Assembly (NCBI GenBank): GCA_936941515.1
Contig: CAKZJI010000375.1
Location: 1 to 11,109, forward strand
Direction of reading: 5' to 3'
Source: an uncultured Propionibacteriaceae bacterium
GTDB taxonomy: Bacteria > Actinomycetota > Actinomycetes > Propionibacteriales > Propionibacteriaceae
Length of the DNA: 11,109 nt
In this document: piece by piece, positions 1 through 6,430 of the stretch
How the letters are laid out: each line of letters begins with the position of its first letter
Position numbering within the stretch: the first letter of the stretch is position 1
Notes under the pieces: generated by a model
Database searches by the model: none
What the model was told of the DNA's origin: nothing
What the model saw: the letters and a program-made list of their open reading frames with translations, nothing else
Program-made: the position numbers and the translations under genes

Positions 1-1
1 G

Positions 2-217
2 GTCCGCGACCTTGCCGTCGATCGAGGCCTCAATCGCGGTGTTGAGTTCGCCTTCGCCGAGGTCCGCGCCGACCGCGTCGAGCGCGGCGTGCGCGCGGGA
101 CGCCTCGGCGACGGGGAGGTACTCGTGGACCACCGGCTGCACCGCGCCCTGCTCGACGAGCGGCCACAGGTCGTCGCGCACCGCGGCGACGATCGCGCCC
201 TTGCCGTCGGGGCCCTC
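2..217 (-). CDS. C-terminal fragment of a quinone oxidoreductase / zinc-type dehydrogenase (MDR family), cut at both ends
   Basis: Read on the minus strand, in codons that exactly mirror the plus-strand glycosyltransferase frame, this stretch gives a coherent peptide: a GKGAIVAAVRDDLWPLVEQG-type segment followed by VQPVVHEYLPVAEASRAHAAL. This matches the C-terminal pattern of medium-chain NAD(P)H:quinone oxidoreductases (K-A-x-I-V-x-x-V-x-x-x-x-W-P-L followed by P-V-x-x-x-x-P-L-x-E-A-x-x-A-H). The family would act in the cytosol as an NAD(P)H-dependent oxidoreductase; the substrate cannot be told. The gene runs off the left edge of the window and its N-terminal two thirds are absent, because homology stops where the GT14 gene begins. 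GC here is about 75% by hand count, well above the following sequence. The stretch before the usual final Gly-Lys is longer than I expect, so the subfamily is uncertain. The right boundary is approximate. Confidence 0.55.
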
Positions 218-1009
218 GACGGGGTTCCAGTGTTCCTGCATGTTGATGCGAGGGTGTCCGAGGCCCGCTATGCCGAGTTGACCGACGGTCTGCCGCAGCG
301 GGTCCGAACAGTGCCGCGTTTCGCCTCCGAATGGGCGACATACCAGTTGGTGGAGGCTGAACTCGCTGGGTACCGGGCAGCGTTGGAGCACACCGATGCC
401 GAGCACGTCATCATGATGACGGGTGCAGACTATCCCTTGGTGGGTGTCGACCGGCTCACTGATCGGCTCTCCGGCCTGAGGGGAGCTTCGTGGGCCGACG
501 TGTGGCGGCTGCCGATCACGTTCTGGGGCCCGATGGGCGGCTATGACCGGTTCATCTTCCGCAACAGGGTGCGCAACCGCAAGCGGGTGTGGTCGTTCAT
601 GCCGAGACGCTGGCCGCGTGGGGTGCGGCCCGCCGGGGGATCGCAGCTGAAGATTCTGGCGCGCCGTCACGTTGAGCGGCTGCTGGAGCTCGTCGACACC
701 CGCGACGACCTGGTCCAGTACTTCCACGACGTGTGGATCCCCGACGAGGTGATGCTGCCGAGCCTGCTCGTCTCACCAGCCTTCGGGATGGACTGGGAGA
801 CCAGCCATGTGCGCGGCGGGCACGCCTGGCACATCGACTGGGGCAGGCAGCCCAGCCCACACCCGCGGGTGCTGGGGCTGGAGGATCTTCCCGCGCTGCA
901 TGCGGCCCGCACCCGAGTGACCGCTCCTGCGCTGTTTGCACGCAAGTTCACCGAGGACTCCTGGCCTGTTCTGGACCGCATTGAGCGGGAGCTGTGGCGC
1001 CTGCCATGA
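89..1009 (+). CDS. GT14-type glycosyltransferase (core-2/I-branching family), native N-terminus replaced
   Basis: Predicted sugar transferase of the Branch/GT14 family (beta-1,6-N-acetylglucosaminyltransferase-like), probably acting on a surface glycan in the cytoplasm. With a GTG start at 89 the protein has 306 residues. Family landmarks occur in order: FLHVDA at residues 49-54, TGADYPL at 111-117, GSQL at 184-187, FHDVWIPDE at 212-220 and FARKFTED at 283-290. Family members usually open with a short beta-strand/alpha-helix of the type M-K-I-A-x-L-x-x-A-H before the HVD motif. Here the first 40 or so residues are instead the antisense of a dehydrogenase gene, so residues 1 to about 43 are not native and the real gene is 5'-truncated. 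The frame stays open to base 2, so no start is convincing; 89 is only the most upstream usable one. It overlaps the downstream flippase by 4 bp, implying a shared transcript. The sugar donor and acceptor are unknown. The family call is good; function in this form is doubtful. Confidence 0.75.
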   Translation: MRAGRLGDGEVLVDHRLHRALLDERPQVVAHRGDDRALAVGALDGVPVFLHVDARVSEARYAELTDGLPQRVRTVPRFASEWATYQLVEAELAGYRAALEHTDAEHVIMMTGADYPLVGVDRLTDRLSGLRGASWADVWRLPITFWGPMGGYDRFIFRNRVRNRKRVWSFMPRRWPRGVRPAGGSQLKILARRHVERLLELVDTRDDLVQYFHDVWIPDEVMLPSLLVSPAFGMDWETSHVRGGHAWHIDWGRQPSPHPRVLGLEDLPALHAARTRVTAPALFARKFTEDSWPVLDRIERELWRLP

Positions 1010-2430
1010 CAGCGGGGAATGCTGGGTCTCGCGGTCAGGCCTTCGACCTTTTCGGCCGGGGCATGCTGTACGTCGTCATCTGGTCGATGCAGATGGTCGT
1101 CGCCACCGTGGTCTCACCGGTGTTGGCGTACACGCTGCCGGTGGCGGGCTTCGGTTCGCTCTCAGCAGCCATCGCGCTGTACCAGCTCTTGATCGTCGTC
1201 ACCGTGCTGGGCCTGGACCAGGCCCTGGAGATGCAGCGGGTCGAGGACAACGATCCCACACGAGCCCGGGGGCTGCTTGCCGCAGGCCTGGCGATCGACG
1301 CGGTCATCGTGGGGGGCATCGCGTTGCTGGCGCCTTTCTGGGCGCCGGCCCTCGGGTTCTCAAGCTTCACGCTGGTGCTCATCACGCTGGGCTGGACGGC
1401 TCCCGGCGCTGGGGTGCTGCTGGTGTTGTCGCTGCTGCAGGCCGAGGATCGGCTCGCGAGGTTCGCCACCGTCTCGCTGATCTCCACGGTGGGCAGCCAG
1501 ATCATCGGCATCGGGCTGCTGTTTGCGTGGGAGCGGACCCCAGAGATCTATGCGCTGGGGGGGATCGTCGGGCAGGTGACGGCGCTGACGCTGGGTCTGG
1601 CATGGACCCGGCCCCGGCTGGCGGGCCTGCGTGACCGTGAGACGCTGCGTCGTGGGCTGCGCCTCGGGTTGCCGCTGGCGCTCGCAGGACTGTCGTCTTT
1701 CCTGCTGACCGCTGGTGATCGGTTCATCATTCAGCGTGTGCTGGGCCAGGTGCAGGTGGCGCGCTATCAGGTGGCCTTCACCGTCGGCAATGTCGTCACG
1801 CTGATGCTCACGTTCACCAACCGCGCCTGGCTGCCGCGTCTGAAGAGCATCACCGATGACGTCGCGCGCTGGAGGGTGATTGCCGCATCACGCGACGGTG
1901 TGTTCTCGCTGGTGGCATGGGCGGTGCTGGGCATCACCGTTGCCGCGCCGTCGCTGCTGCGGATCTTCGCCCCTGCCGCCTACGACCAGGGGCATCTCGT
2001 TTCAGTCGTCGCCCTCATCACACTGGCGGCCTTCCCGGTCGCCGCTGCCGCCGCAAGCAGTCAGATGCTCGTGACGATTCGCTGGTCGGTGCCGCTGGCG
2101 TGGGCTTCTGCGATCGCTGTGGCGGTGAAGATCGTCGCGACGTTCGCCCTGGTCGGTCCCCTCGCGATTGACGGTGTCGCACTGGCGACGTTCCTGGCGC
2201 TGTTCGCCCAGGCGGTGGTGTTGCGGATGGCGGTGAGCCGCCGGTATCCTCCGATCCGCCCGTCGTGGCGGGTCGTCGTGCTGATCGCCGTCGCGGTTGC
2301 GGGCTGCGTCGCGTCGGTGCTTGCGCCGCAGGATCTGGCCTGGAACATCGGGCGTTTCGCGTTCGCCTGCTGCTGCCTGGCACCGTTCTTCCTCGGCCTG
2401 CGGAAACTCCAGGCGGAAACGGTCGCCTGA
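1006..2430 (+). CDS. Wzx-like polysaccharide flippase (MOP superfamily)
   Basis: Integral membrane protein predicted to flip a lipid-linked oligosaccharide across the cytoplasmic membrane during surface-polysaccharide assembly. The 474 residues are almost entirely hydrophobic segments broken by short charged loops, consistent with the 12-14 helices of the family. An early glycine-rich first helix and a mid-protein G-D-R-F-I-I segment at about 237-242, followed by L-G-x-x-x-V-x-x-Y-x-V, match the flippase pattern around the start of the second half. I chose ATG 1006 because it sits in the ATGA overlap with the upstream glycosyltransferase stop. A GTG at 994 would add four residues but has an RBS only two bases away. 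GGGAG at 987-991 lies 14 bases before 1006, so translational coupling is more likely than independent initiation. The other candidate would be a MATE-type drug exporter, less likely beside glycosyltransferases. Confidence 0.8.
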   Translation: MTAGNAGSRGQAFDLFGRGMLYVVIWSMQMVVATVVSPVLAYTLPVAGFGSLSAAIALYQLLIVVTVLGLDQALEMQRVEDNDPTRARGLLAAGLAIDAVIVGGIALLAPFWAPALGFSSFTLVLITLGWTAPGAGVLLVLSLLQAEDRLARFATVSLISTVGSQIIGIGLLFAWERTPEIYALGGIVGQVTALTLGLAWTRPRLAGLRDRETLRRGLRLGLPLALAGLSSFLLTAGDRFIIQRVLGQVQVARYQVAFTVGNVVTLMLTFTNRAWLPRLKSITDDVARWRVIAASRDGVFSLVAWAVLGITVAAPSLLRIFAPAAYDQGHLVSVVALITLAAFPVAAAAASSQMLVTIRWSVPLAWASAIAVAVKIVATFALVGPLAIDGVALATFLALFAQAVVLRMAVSRRYPPIRPSWRVVVLIAVAVAGCVASVLAPQDLAWNIGRFAFACCCLAPFFLGLRKLQAETVA

Positions 2431-2453
2431 TCTTTTTGCCCATTCCCATGAGG

Positions 2454-2492
2454 CTGGCATCCAACACGTCATAGGCGTGCGGCCCATGCCAG
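2454..2492. terminator. Weak candidate bidirectional terminator between convergent genes
   Basis: A 7-bp inverted repeat, CTGGCAT (2454-2460) and ATGCCAG (2486-2492), encloses a nested 4-bp pair, CACG (2465-2468) and CGTG (2476-2479). It occupies the 65-bp gap between the flippase stop and the stop of the minus-strand glycosyltransferase. No T-tract follows on either strand, so intrinsic termination is not assured. The placement between two convergent stops is the main support. Confidence 0.3.
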
Positions 2493-2495
2493 TGT

Positions 2496-3323
2496 TTAGG
2501 GGCGTCGCGTCCGCTTCCACAGCCATTGCCTCACCGCCCAGGCGCGCCAGGACAGATGCGCGACGGCGGGCATGCAATGGCGGGTGAGGGTGGGAATCGC
2601 GTAGCGGGGATTGTCTGCGACTTTCGCCAGGAACCTCACGTGCTCGTCGAGCTGCTCGCGGGTGTGGCCGCTGGACAGCGAGTCGGTCCAGATGCGGAAC
2701 GAGGCATAGGACTCGGGCTGGCCGATCATGGTGCCGCGGTCGATGAGACGCAGCCAGGCGTCGATGTCCATCGCGAACACGATCGATCCGTCGAAGCCGC
2801 CGATCGCGTCGAAATCTCGGCGGCGGAACATGACGCACGCGGACTCGCCGACTGGGTTGACGCCGTAGCGCACCGTGATCCTCGCGACTTCGGGGGCGGT
2901 GTGGGTCCCGAGGAGGTGAGGCAGGCCGGCGTCACGGGTCAGGATCTGGCCGTCGCCGTCGATGATGTTGCGGCGGCATGCGACGAGGCTGACCGATGGA
3001 TCGTTGAGGAGTGTTGCCTGCGTCCTCAGGCATTCCGGGGTGATCAGGTCATCTGCACAGACCACTTTGATCAGTTTGCCGCGGGCCTCCTCCACAGCTG
3101 CCTGCCAGTTCTGTGGCAGTGGGATGGTCCTGTCGGAGCGGACGTAGCGGATGCGGGGGTCGTCGAACTGCGCGACGACATCGCGTGTGCCGTCGGTCGA
3201 GCCGTTGTCCCTGACCACCACCTCGAAGTCGTCGTACTCGCTGGCCAACACGGAGCGGAGGGTCACCCCAAGGGTTGAGGCACCTTGATAGACGGGTATG
3301 CAGACAGAAATGTGCGGTTGCAT
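2496..3323 (-). CDS. GT2-family glycosyltransferase (GT-A fold)
   Basis: Predicted inverting, nucleotide-sugar-dependent glycosyltransferase acting at the cytoplasmic face of the membrane in surface-glycan synthesis. The 275 residues begin with MQPHISVCIPVYQG, the classic first beta-strand of GT2 enzymes, followed by DNGSTDGT at 39-46 and ADD at 90-92, the DxD-like metal/nucleotide-binding motif. G-G-F-D at 175-178 precedes F-A-M-D-I-D-A-W-L-R-L (183-193), where the usual catalytic acid region (E/D-D-x-x-L-W-x-R) lies. The frame extends 36 residues further upstream, but those residues are unlike the family. ATG 3323 has a GGGAAG RBS six bases upstream, which decides the start. No transmembrane helices are evident. 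It is convergent with the flippase and divergent from the GH16 gene. Substrate specificity cannot be inferred. Confidence 0.85.
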   Translation of the reverse strand: MQPHISVCIPVYQGASTLGVTLRSVLASEYDDFEVVVRDNGSTDGTRDVVAQFDDPRIRYVRSDRTIPLPQNWQAAVEEARGKLIKVVCADDLITPECLRTQATLLNDPSVSLVACRRNIIDGDGQILTRDAGLPHLLGTHTAPEVARITVRYGVNPVGESACVMFRRRDFDAIGGFDGSIVFAMDIDAWLRLIDRGTMIGQPESYASFRIWTDSLSSGHTREQLDEHVRFLAKVADNPRYAIPTLTRHCMPAVAHLSWRAWAVRQWLWKRTRRP

Positions 3324-3350
3324 GGATCGCTTCCCAGACTTGCCGTGAAT

Positions 3351-3393
3351 CGGCGGGTAATGCCTAGTCAGCTCGCAAACCCGCCGTTGGCAT
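3351..3393. promoter_or_regulatory. Interleaved inverted repeats (pseudoknot order) in the divergent GT2/GH16 spacer
   Basis: CGGCGGGT (3351-3358) pairs perfectly with ACCCGCCG (3379-3386). ATGCC (3360-3364), directly after the first arm, pairs with GGCAT (3389-3393), directly after the second. The order X-Y-X'-Y' is that of an H-type pseudoknot, or of two mutually exclusive hairpins. On the minus strand it would lie in the GT2 leader, ending about 12 bases before the GGGAAG RBS. On the plus strand it lies about 120 bases before the GH16 start. It could be a leader RNA element or a protein-binding site. No known riboswitch consensus was recognised. Confidence 0.35.
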
Positions 3394-3451
3394 CGTAGCG
3401 GGTCGAGGACCACGACCGACGTCTTCCTCACACCGTGGTGCCGGGGGCAGG

Positions 3452-3480
3452 TTGGGGATATCAGACCAGGGAGCTAGGGT
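3452..3480 (+). promoter_or_regulatory. Candidate sigma-70-type promoter for the GH16 gene
   Basis: TTGGGG (3452-3457, first three bases matching TTGACA) and TAGGGT (3475-3480, fitting the actinobacterial TANNNT -10) are separated by exactly 17 bases. They lie about 34 bases before the GH16 ATG, leaving room for a short leader with the RBS. An alternative -10, TGTAAT at 3487-3492, is closer to consensus but has no -35 and would start transcription almost on the RBS. This is a pattern match only. Confidence 0.3.
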
Positions 3481-3513
3481 GCCTTGTGTAATGACCAGAT
3501 GGGAGGACTTTTC

Positions 3514-4569
3514 ATGATGAGTCGATTGATTTTGCCTCTAGCGACGATGGGGGTGGCATCAGCCATGATCGCCAGTGGCATGCTTGCGCAGCCTCAGGCA
3601 TCGGAGGCGTTGCCGAGCACAAGGCAGGCACCTTCTTCGCAGCAGGCCAGGCGGTCAGCCACGCCTCAGAACGTCAGCACGGCACAGGCATCCGCCACCG
3701 TCGCATCCAGTGAGGCGAGCAGCGAGGCGACAGCGGAGCAGCAGGAATCGCCGAATTCGCCTGCGACGCCGACAGCGAGCGATCCGGAGTCACAGCCCGG
3801 AACCGACAACCAGTCGGCTGAGCCCACTCCGACGCAGCAGAGCGAGTCTCAGAAACCTGCCCAGCACAGCCAGTCCGATGCTGAGACCCAGGGGTGGACC
3901 ATTGATTACTTCGACGGCTTCGACACGCCGATCGAGGAGACCAAGTGGGAGCGTTACGGCTGGGGAGACCCCGCAGTCGGCCATGGCGCGATGGGTGTGA
4001 TGTCCCAGGAGAATTCACTCATACAGGACGGGAAGCTCTTAATCCGAACCCAGTACAAGGACGGCAAGTGGAGTGCTGGCGGCGCCGGCTCCCGGGAAAT
4101 ATTCTCAGCTTCTTATGGACGCTGGGAGGTGCGTGCGAAGTTCCCGGAGGCCAAGGGCATCGGCTATGCCTTCCTGCTGTGGCCGGAGGACGGCAGCTGG
4201 CCACCGGAGATTGACTTCGCCGAGGGCCGGGTCAACGGTCCCGAGGTTATGGGCGTATATCACTGGGATCCTGACAACAAGCAGGAGCAGCGCTTCTTCG
4301 ACAACAAGGACATGAGCGGCTGGCACACCTACGGGGTGATCGTTGATCCTGACCGCATCACGTTCACATTCGACGGTCAACCATGGGGGGAGATCGAGCA
4401 TCCGAATGTGACCGATAAGCGCATGTGGATTGGCTTCCAGACCGGTGCGATGGACCCCTACGGCTGGCAGAACGACACCGAGACCGTCGACAACGGCGTT
4501 CCCGGGCCGCTCACCCCGGAAGTGGCCGACATCGAGATCGACTACGTCGCCCACTACAACAGGGGCTAG
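3514..4569 (+). CDS. Secreted GH16 family glycosyl hydrolase with low-complexity linker
   Basis: Predicted extracellular endo-acting beta-glycanase (GH16 laminarinase/lichenase/transglycosylase superfamily). The start at 3514 is set by GGGAGGA at 3501-3507, six bases upstream. The 351 residues comprise a Sec signal peptide (about 1-33: MSR, a hydrophobic stretch, then a plausible S-E-A cleavage site), a linker at about 34-126 rich in Ser, Gln, Pro, Thr, Glu and Ala, and a catalytic domain from G127 to the end. The catalytic signature ExDxxE is intact as PEIDFAEG, giving nucleophile E232, D234 and acid/base E237. Y-G-R-W-E-V-R-A-K-F at 201-210 is the usual strand before it, and H-T-Y-G-V-I-V-D-P fits the later family pattern. 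There is no LPXTG or membrane anchor, so it is probably released or held in the wall through the linker. Its place beside a flippase and glycosyltransferases suggests trimming of the locus's own polysaccharide; a dietary or host beta-glucan substrate is the alternative. Confidence 0.88.
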   Translation: MMSRLILPLATMGVASAMIASGMLAQPQASEALPSTRQAPSSQQARRSATPQNVSTAQASATVASSEASSEATAEQQESPNSPATPTASDPESQPGTDNQSAEPTPTQQSESQKPAQHSQSDAETQGWTIDYFDGFDTPIEETKWERYGWGDPAVGHGAMGVMSQENSLIQDGKLLIRTQYKDGKWSAGGAGSREIFSASYGRWEVRAKFPEAKGIGYAFLLWPEDGSWPPEIDFAEGRVNGPEVMGVYHWDPDNKQEQRFFDNKDMSGWHTYGVIVDPDRITFTFDGQPWGEIEHPNVTDKRMWIGFQTGAMDPYGWQNDTETVDNGVPGPLTPEVADIEIDYVAHYNRG

Positions 4570-4582
4570 GAAGACCTGCCTC

Positions 4583-4626
4583 AAGCGCCCATGCGACCAC
4601 CCCCAGGGGTGGGCGCATGGGCGCTT
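4583..4626. terminator. Long near-perfect hairpin after the GH16 gene (probable terminator)
   Basis: Arms AAGCGCCCATGCG (4583-4595) and CGCATGGGCGCTT (4614-4626) are exact reverse complements. After a single A/G mismatch (4596/4613) they continue with CCACCCC (4597-4603) against GGGGTGG (4606-4612), leaving CA at the tip, so the innermost pairs must open. The stem has 20 paired positions and begins 14 bases after the GH16 stop. Only short pyrimidine runs follow (CTTCCCGTTTC), not a true U-tract. It probably ends GH16 transcription or protects the 3' end, and separates it from the gene starting at 4665. Confidence 0.7.
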
Positions 4627-4664
4627 CCCGTTTCACCCCTTCCAGGGTCGAGTAGGCTCGTGCC

Positions 4665-5831
4665 ATGGAGCACGATGAGGCAGTCAGGATCTTCTCCCTC
4701 CATCCGGCAGTGGAGGTCCTCTCGCCGCAGCCGGAGGACCTGGCAGAGCTTGGCCTGATCCTCCTGCGTTTCGATGACGGTGAGACCATCGGCCTCAACC
4801 CGGAGCTGATACCACCCGCAGGACCTGGCGAGACGGAGGAGGCCTTCATAGAGCGGGTTCATCTTGAGCTCGACGCCCGGCGGGGCAGCTCTGAAGACGA
4901 TGAGCGTGGCCCAGAATCGGCACTTCCAGCGCCCCGCAGCGCTGACTATTTTCTGCCTCGCGCCGGCGCCAGGCTGGGGCGGGTGGGGCGTTTGACCGAC
5001 TTCATTGGGGTCGCCCTTGCCATTGATGAGCCGAACGCCTTGCGGATGGTGATGGAGAGGGACCTGCCTGCTGACCGTGGCGAACTGGATGACTTCCAAC
5101 TTCTCAGCAGGGCTGTGGTCAACCTCCACGACATGGAGGACGACGGGCTCGCCCTGAGGGAGGTGGGGCTGGGCCCTGACGTGGTGGCGGTGACCTCTCC
5201 CTACGGGCATGAGGTCGCATGGTTCGCTGATCTGGGGACCATGGGGCAGGTGCTCCAGGCATGCGGGGATCAGAGCGGATCGGAGTGGGTGGCGATTCCT
5301 GCGGCCCGCAATGACCTGCTGCTTGTGAACTCGGCAACCGAGCAGTGGGAGCCCGTGCTGGAGATGCTGGAGACCAAGGTGGAGGCCCGTGACGGCATCC
5401 ATCCCGTCCCGCACGTCGTCAGGCAGGGCCGCTGGGTGCGGTACATTCCGCCGCTGCCGGAGCCCCTTGGGCGTCGCTTCCAGACGTTGCGGCTGCGGTC
5501 AGAGAACGTCATCCATGCCCCGCAGCGCAACTTTCTCCAGGAGAGCCTGCTGGAGGGCGGGGAGAGTGAGGTGGACTACGTCGCCGAGTTCAACGGCGCT
5601 GCCTCTGAGACCGAGATCTTCTCCTGGGCTGCGGTCTCCCTCGCATTGGAACGCACGAGCATCCCGAGGGTGGATCGTGTCTTCTTCGCTGAGGGGGAAA
5701 GCGGTCACCGGGTGAGCTTCGACGACCTCAGGGCCCGGCTCCCGCACCTGGTCATGCCCCATCCCGGAACGTATCCGCCACGCTATATCGTCTTGAGACC
5801 CAGCGAGGAGGACCTCACCCGACTCTTCTGA
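4665..5831 (+). CDS. Uncharacterised 388-aa acidic cytosolic protein, faintly DUF1444/YtpQ-like
   Basis: I do not recognise this protein with confidence. It has no signal peptide or membrane segment and is acidic. A disordered acidic and proline-containing stretch at about 70-95 separates a small N-terminal region from a larger C-terminal one. The middle carries L-L-S-R-A-V-V-N-L at 146-154 and W-V-A-I-P-A-A-R-N-D-L-L-L-V at 208-221. This resembles the spacing in DUF1444/YtpQ-type proteins of an A-x-x-N-L helix followed by a hydrophobic strand of the type V-A-V-P-x-R-D-x-L-x-V, but that is a memory-based likeness. The C-terminal region (about 300-380) contains a second alpha/beta-looking stretch ending in R-Y-I-V-L-R. 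ATG 4665 has only a weak upstream purine stretch (AGTAGG at 4651-4656). The gene stands alone between a hairpin and the convergent tetR gene, whose 3' end it overlaps by 49 bp. Neighbours give no clue to function. Confidence 0.75.
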   Translation: MEHDEAVRIFSLHPAVEVLSPQPEDLAELGLILLRFDDGETIGLNPELIPPAGPGETEEAFIERVHLELDARRGSSEDDERGPESALPAPRSADYFLPRAGARLGRVGRLTDFIGVALAIDEPNALRMVMERDLPADRGELDDFQLLSRAVVNLHDMEDDGLALREVGLGPDVVAVTSPYGHEVAWFADLGTMGQVLQACGDQSGSEWVAIPAARNDLLLVNSATEQWEPVLEMLETKVEARDGIHPVPHVVRQGRWVRYIPPLPEPLGRRFQTLRLRSENVIHAPQRNFLQESLLEGGESEVDYVAEFNGAASETEIFSWAAVSLALERTSIPRVDRVFFAEGESGHRVSFDDLRARLPHLVMPHPGTYPPRYIVLRPSEEDLTRLF

Positions 5832-6430
5832 CTGTCTTCGCCCAGCGGGCGGATGAGAGAGATGGCGACGGACAGGAGCAACTCGTTCATGGCCTCCTCA
5901 TCACTCGGCTGGGGGTCGTAGAAGCACAGTGCCTCGAAGATTTTGATGATCTGCCCGGTGTCGAGGGCGAGGGCTACGTTGGTCTTTGCGGTCAGGTCGT
6001 CGATGAATGAGCTCAGCAGAGGTCTGGTCTCCTCGTGCAGCTTGGTCAGCCGCTCGTCCAGCTCTGGGTTCCGCAGCGCTCGGAGCCGGATTTCCAGCAG
6101 CGTCACCCGCATCTCCTGACGGGGAAGGAACGCGTTGAATGCGCTGCGGATGGCTGTGCCCACCATCCAGTCGACGTCTGATCCCTGGGGCACGATGGCG
6201 ACGGCCTTTGCCAGGCTGCTGAGGATGGTGTCGCGGTACTGCTCGATTACCGCCATGCACAGGTCGTCCTTGGATTGGAAGTTCGAGTAGAAGGCGCCGC
6301 GGGAGAATCCGGCGGCCTCGCAGAGTTGTTCCACACTCGTGCCGTCGATGCCCTTGGAGGCGAACTCCTGGATGGCTGCATCCACGAGGCGACCCACGGT
6401 GGCCTCCCGCCTAGGCGTCAACTCAGTCAT
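5783..6430 (-). CDS. TetR/AcrR-family transcriptional regulator
   Basis: One-component repressor, most likely controlling the divergent MMPL-Pip operon and itself. The 215 residues start with a TetR N-terminal DNA-binding domain. Helix 1 is R-L-V-D-A-A-I-Q-E-F-A-S-K-G (14-27), the helix-turn-helix is TSVEQLCEAAGFSRGAFYSN (31-50), and F-Q-S-K-D-D-L (51-57) is the diagnostic continuation. The rest is the variable ligand-binding and dimerisation domain, so the inducer is unknown. ATG 6430 leaves a GGGAG only one base away, which is too close. GTG 6397 (residue 12) has GGGAGG five bases upstream but would begin right at helix 1. I keep 6430 because family members usually have about ten residues before helix 1. 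The 3' end overlaps the convergent gene by 49 bp. Confidence 0.9.
   Translation of the reverse strand: MTELTPRREATVGRLVDAAIQEFASKGIDGTSVEQLCEAAGFSRGAFYSNFQSKDDLCMAVIEQYRDTILSSLAKAVAIVPQGSDVDWMVGTAIRSAFNAFLPRQEMRVTLLEIRLRALRNPELDERLTKLHEETRPLLSSFIDDLTAKTNVALALDTGQIIKIFEALCFYDPQPSDEEAMNELLLSVAISLIRPLGEDSQKSRVRSSSLGLKTI
6398..6408 (-). promoter_or_regulatory. Strong internal Shine-Dalgarno before an alternative tetR GTG start
   Basis: On the minus strand GGGAGG followed by CCACC precedes GTG 6397 within the tetR reading frame. It is a far better SD arrangement than that of ATG 6430 and may decide the true start, which would shorten the protein to 204 residues. The competing reading is that the gene is leaderless or weakly translated from 6430. 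Confidence 0.35.

Noticed and set aside
30..341. 103-codon minus-strand frame across the left junction
   Set aside because: The peptide is a run of Arg, Gly, Ala and Pro. The coherent dehydrogenase peptide lies in another minus-strand frame.
2002..2838. 278-codon minus-strand frame spanning the flippase end and the GT2 gene
   Set aside because: It crosses two well-supported genes and is Arg/His/Pro-rich, typical of a wrong frame in high-GC DNA.
2526..3278. 250-codon plus-strand frame across the GT2 gene
   Set aside because: The minus-strand frame has all GT2 motifs and a good RBS. The plus-strand product is low in information and unlike any family.
3324..3431. 36-residue N-terminal extension of the GT2 protein
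   Set aside because: It precedes the conserved first strand, lacks family similarity and overlaps the inverted repeats. GGGAAG supports the start at 3323.
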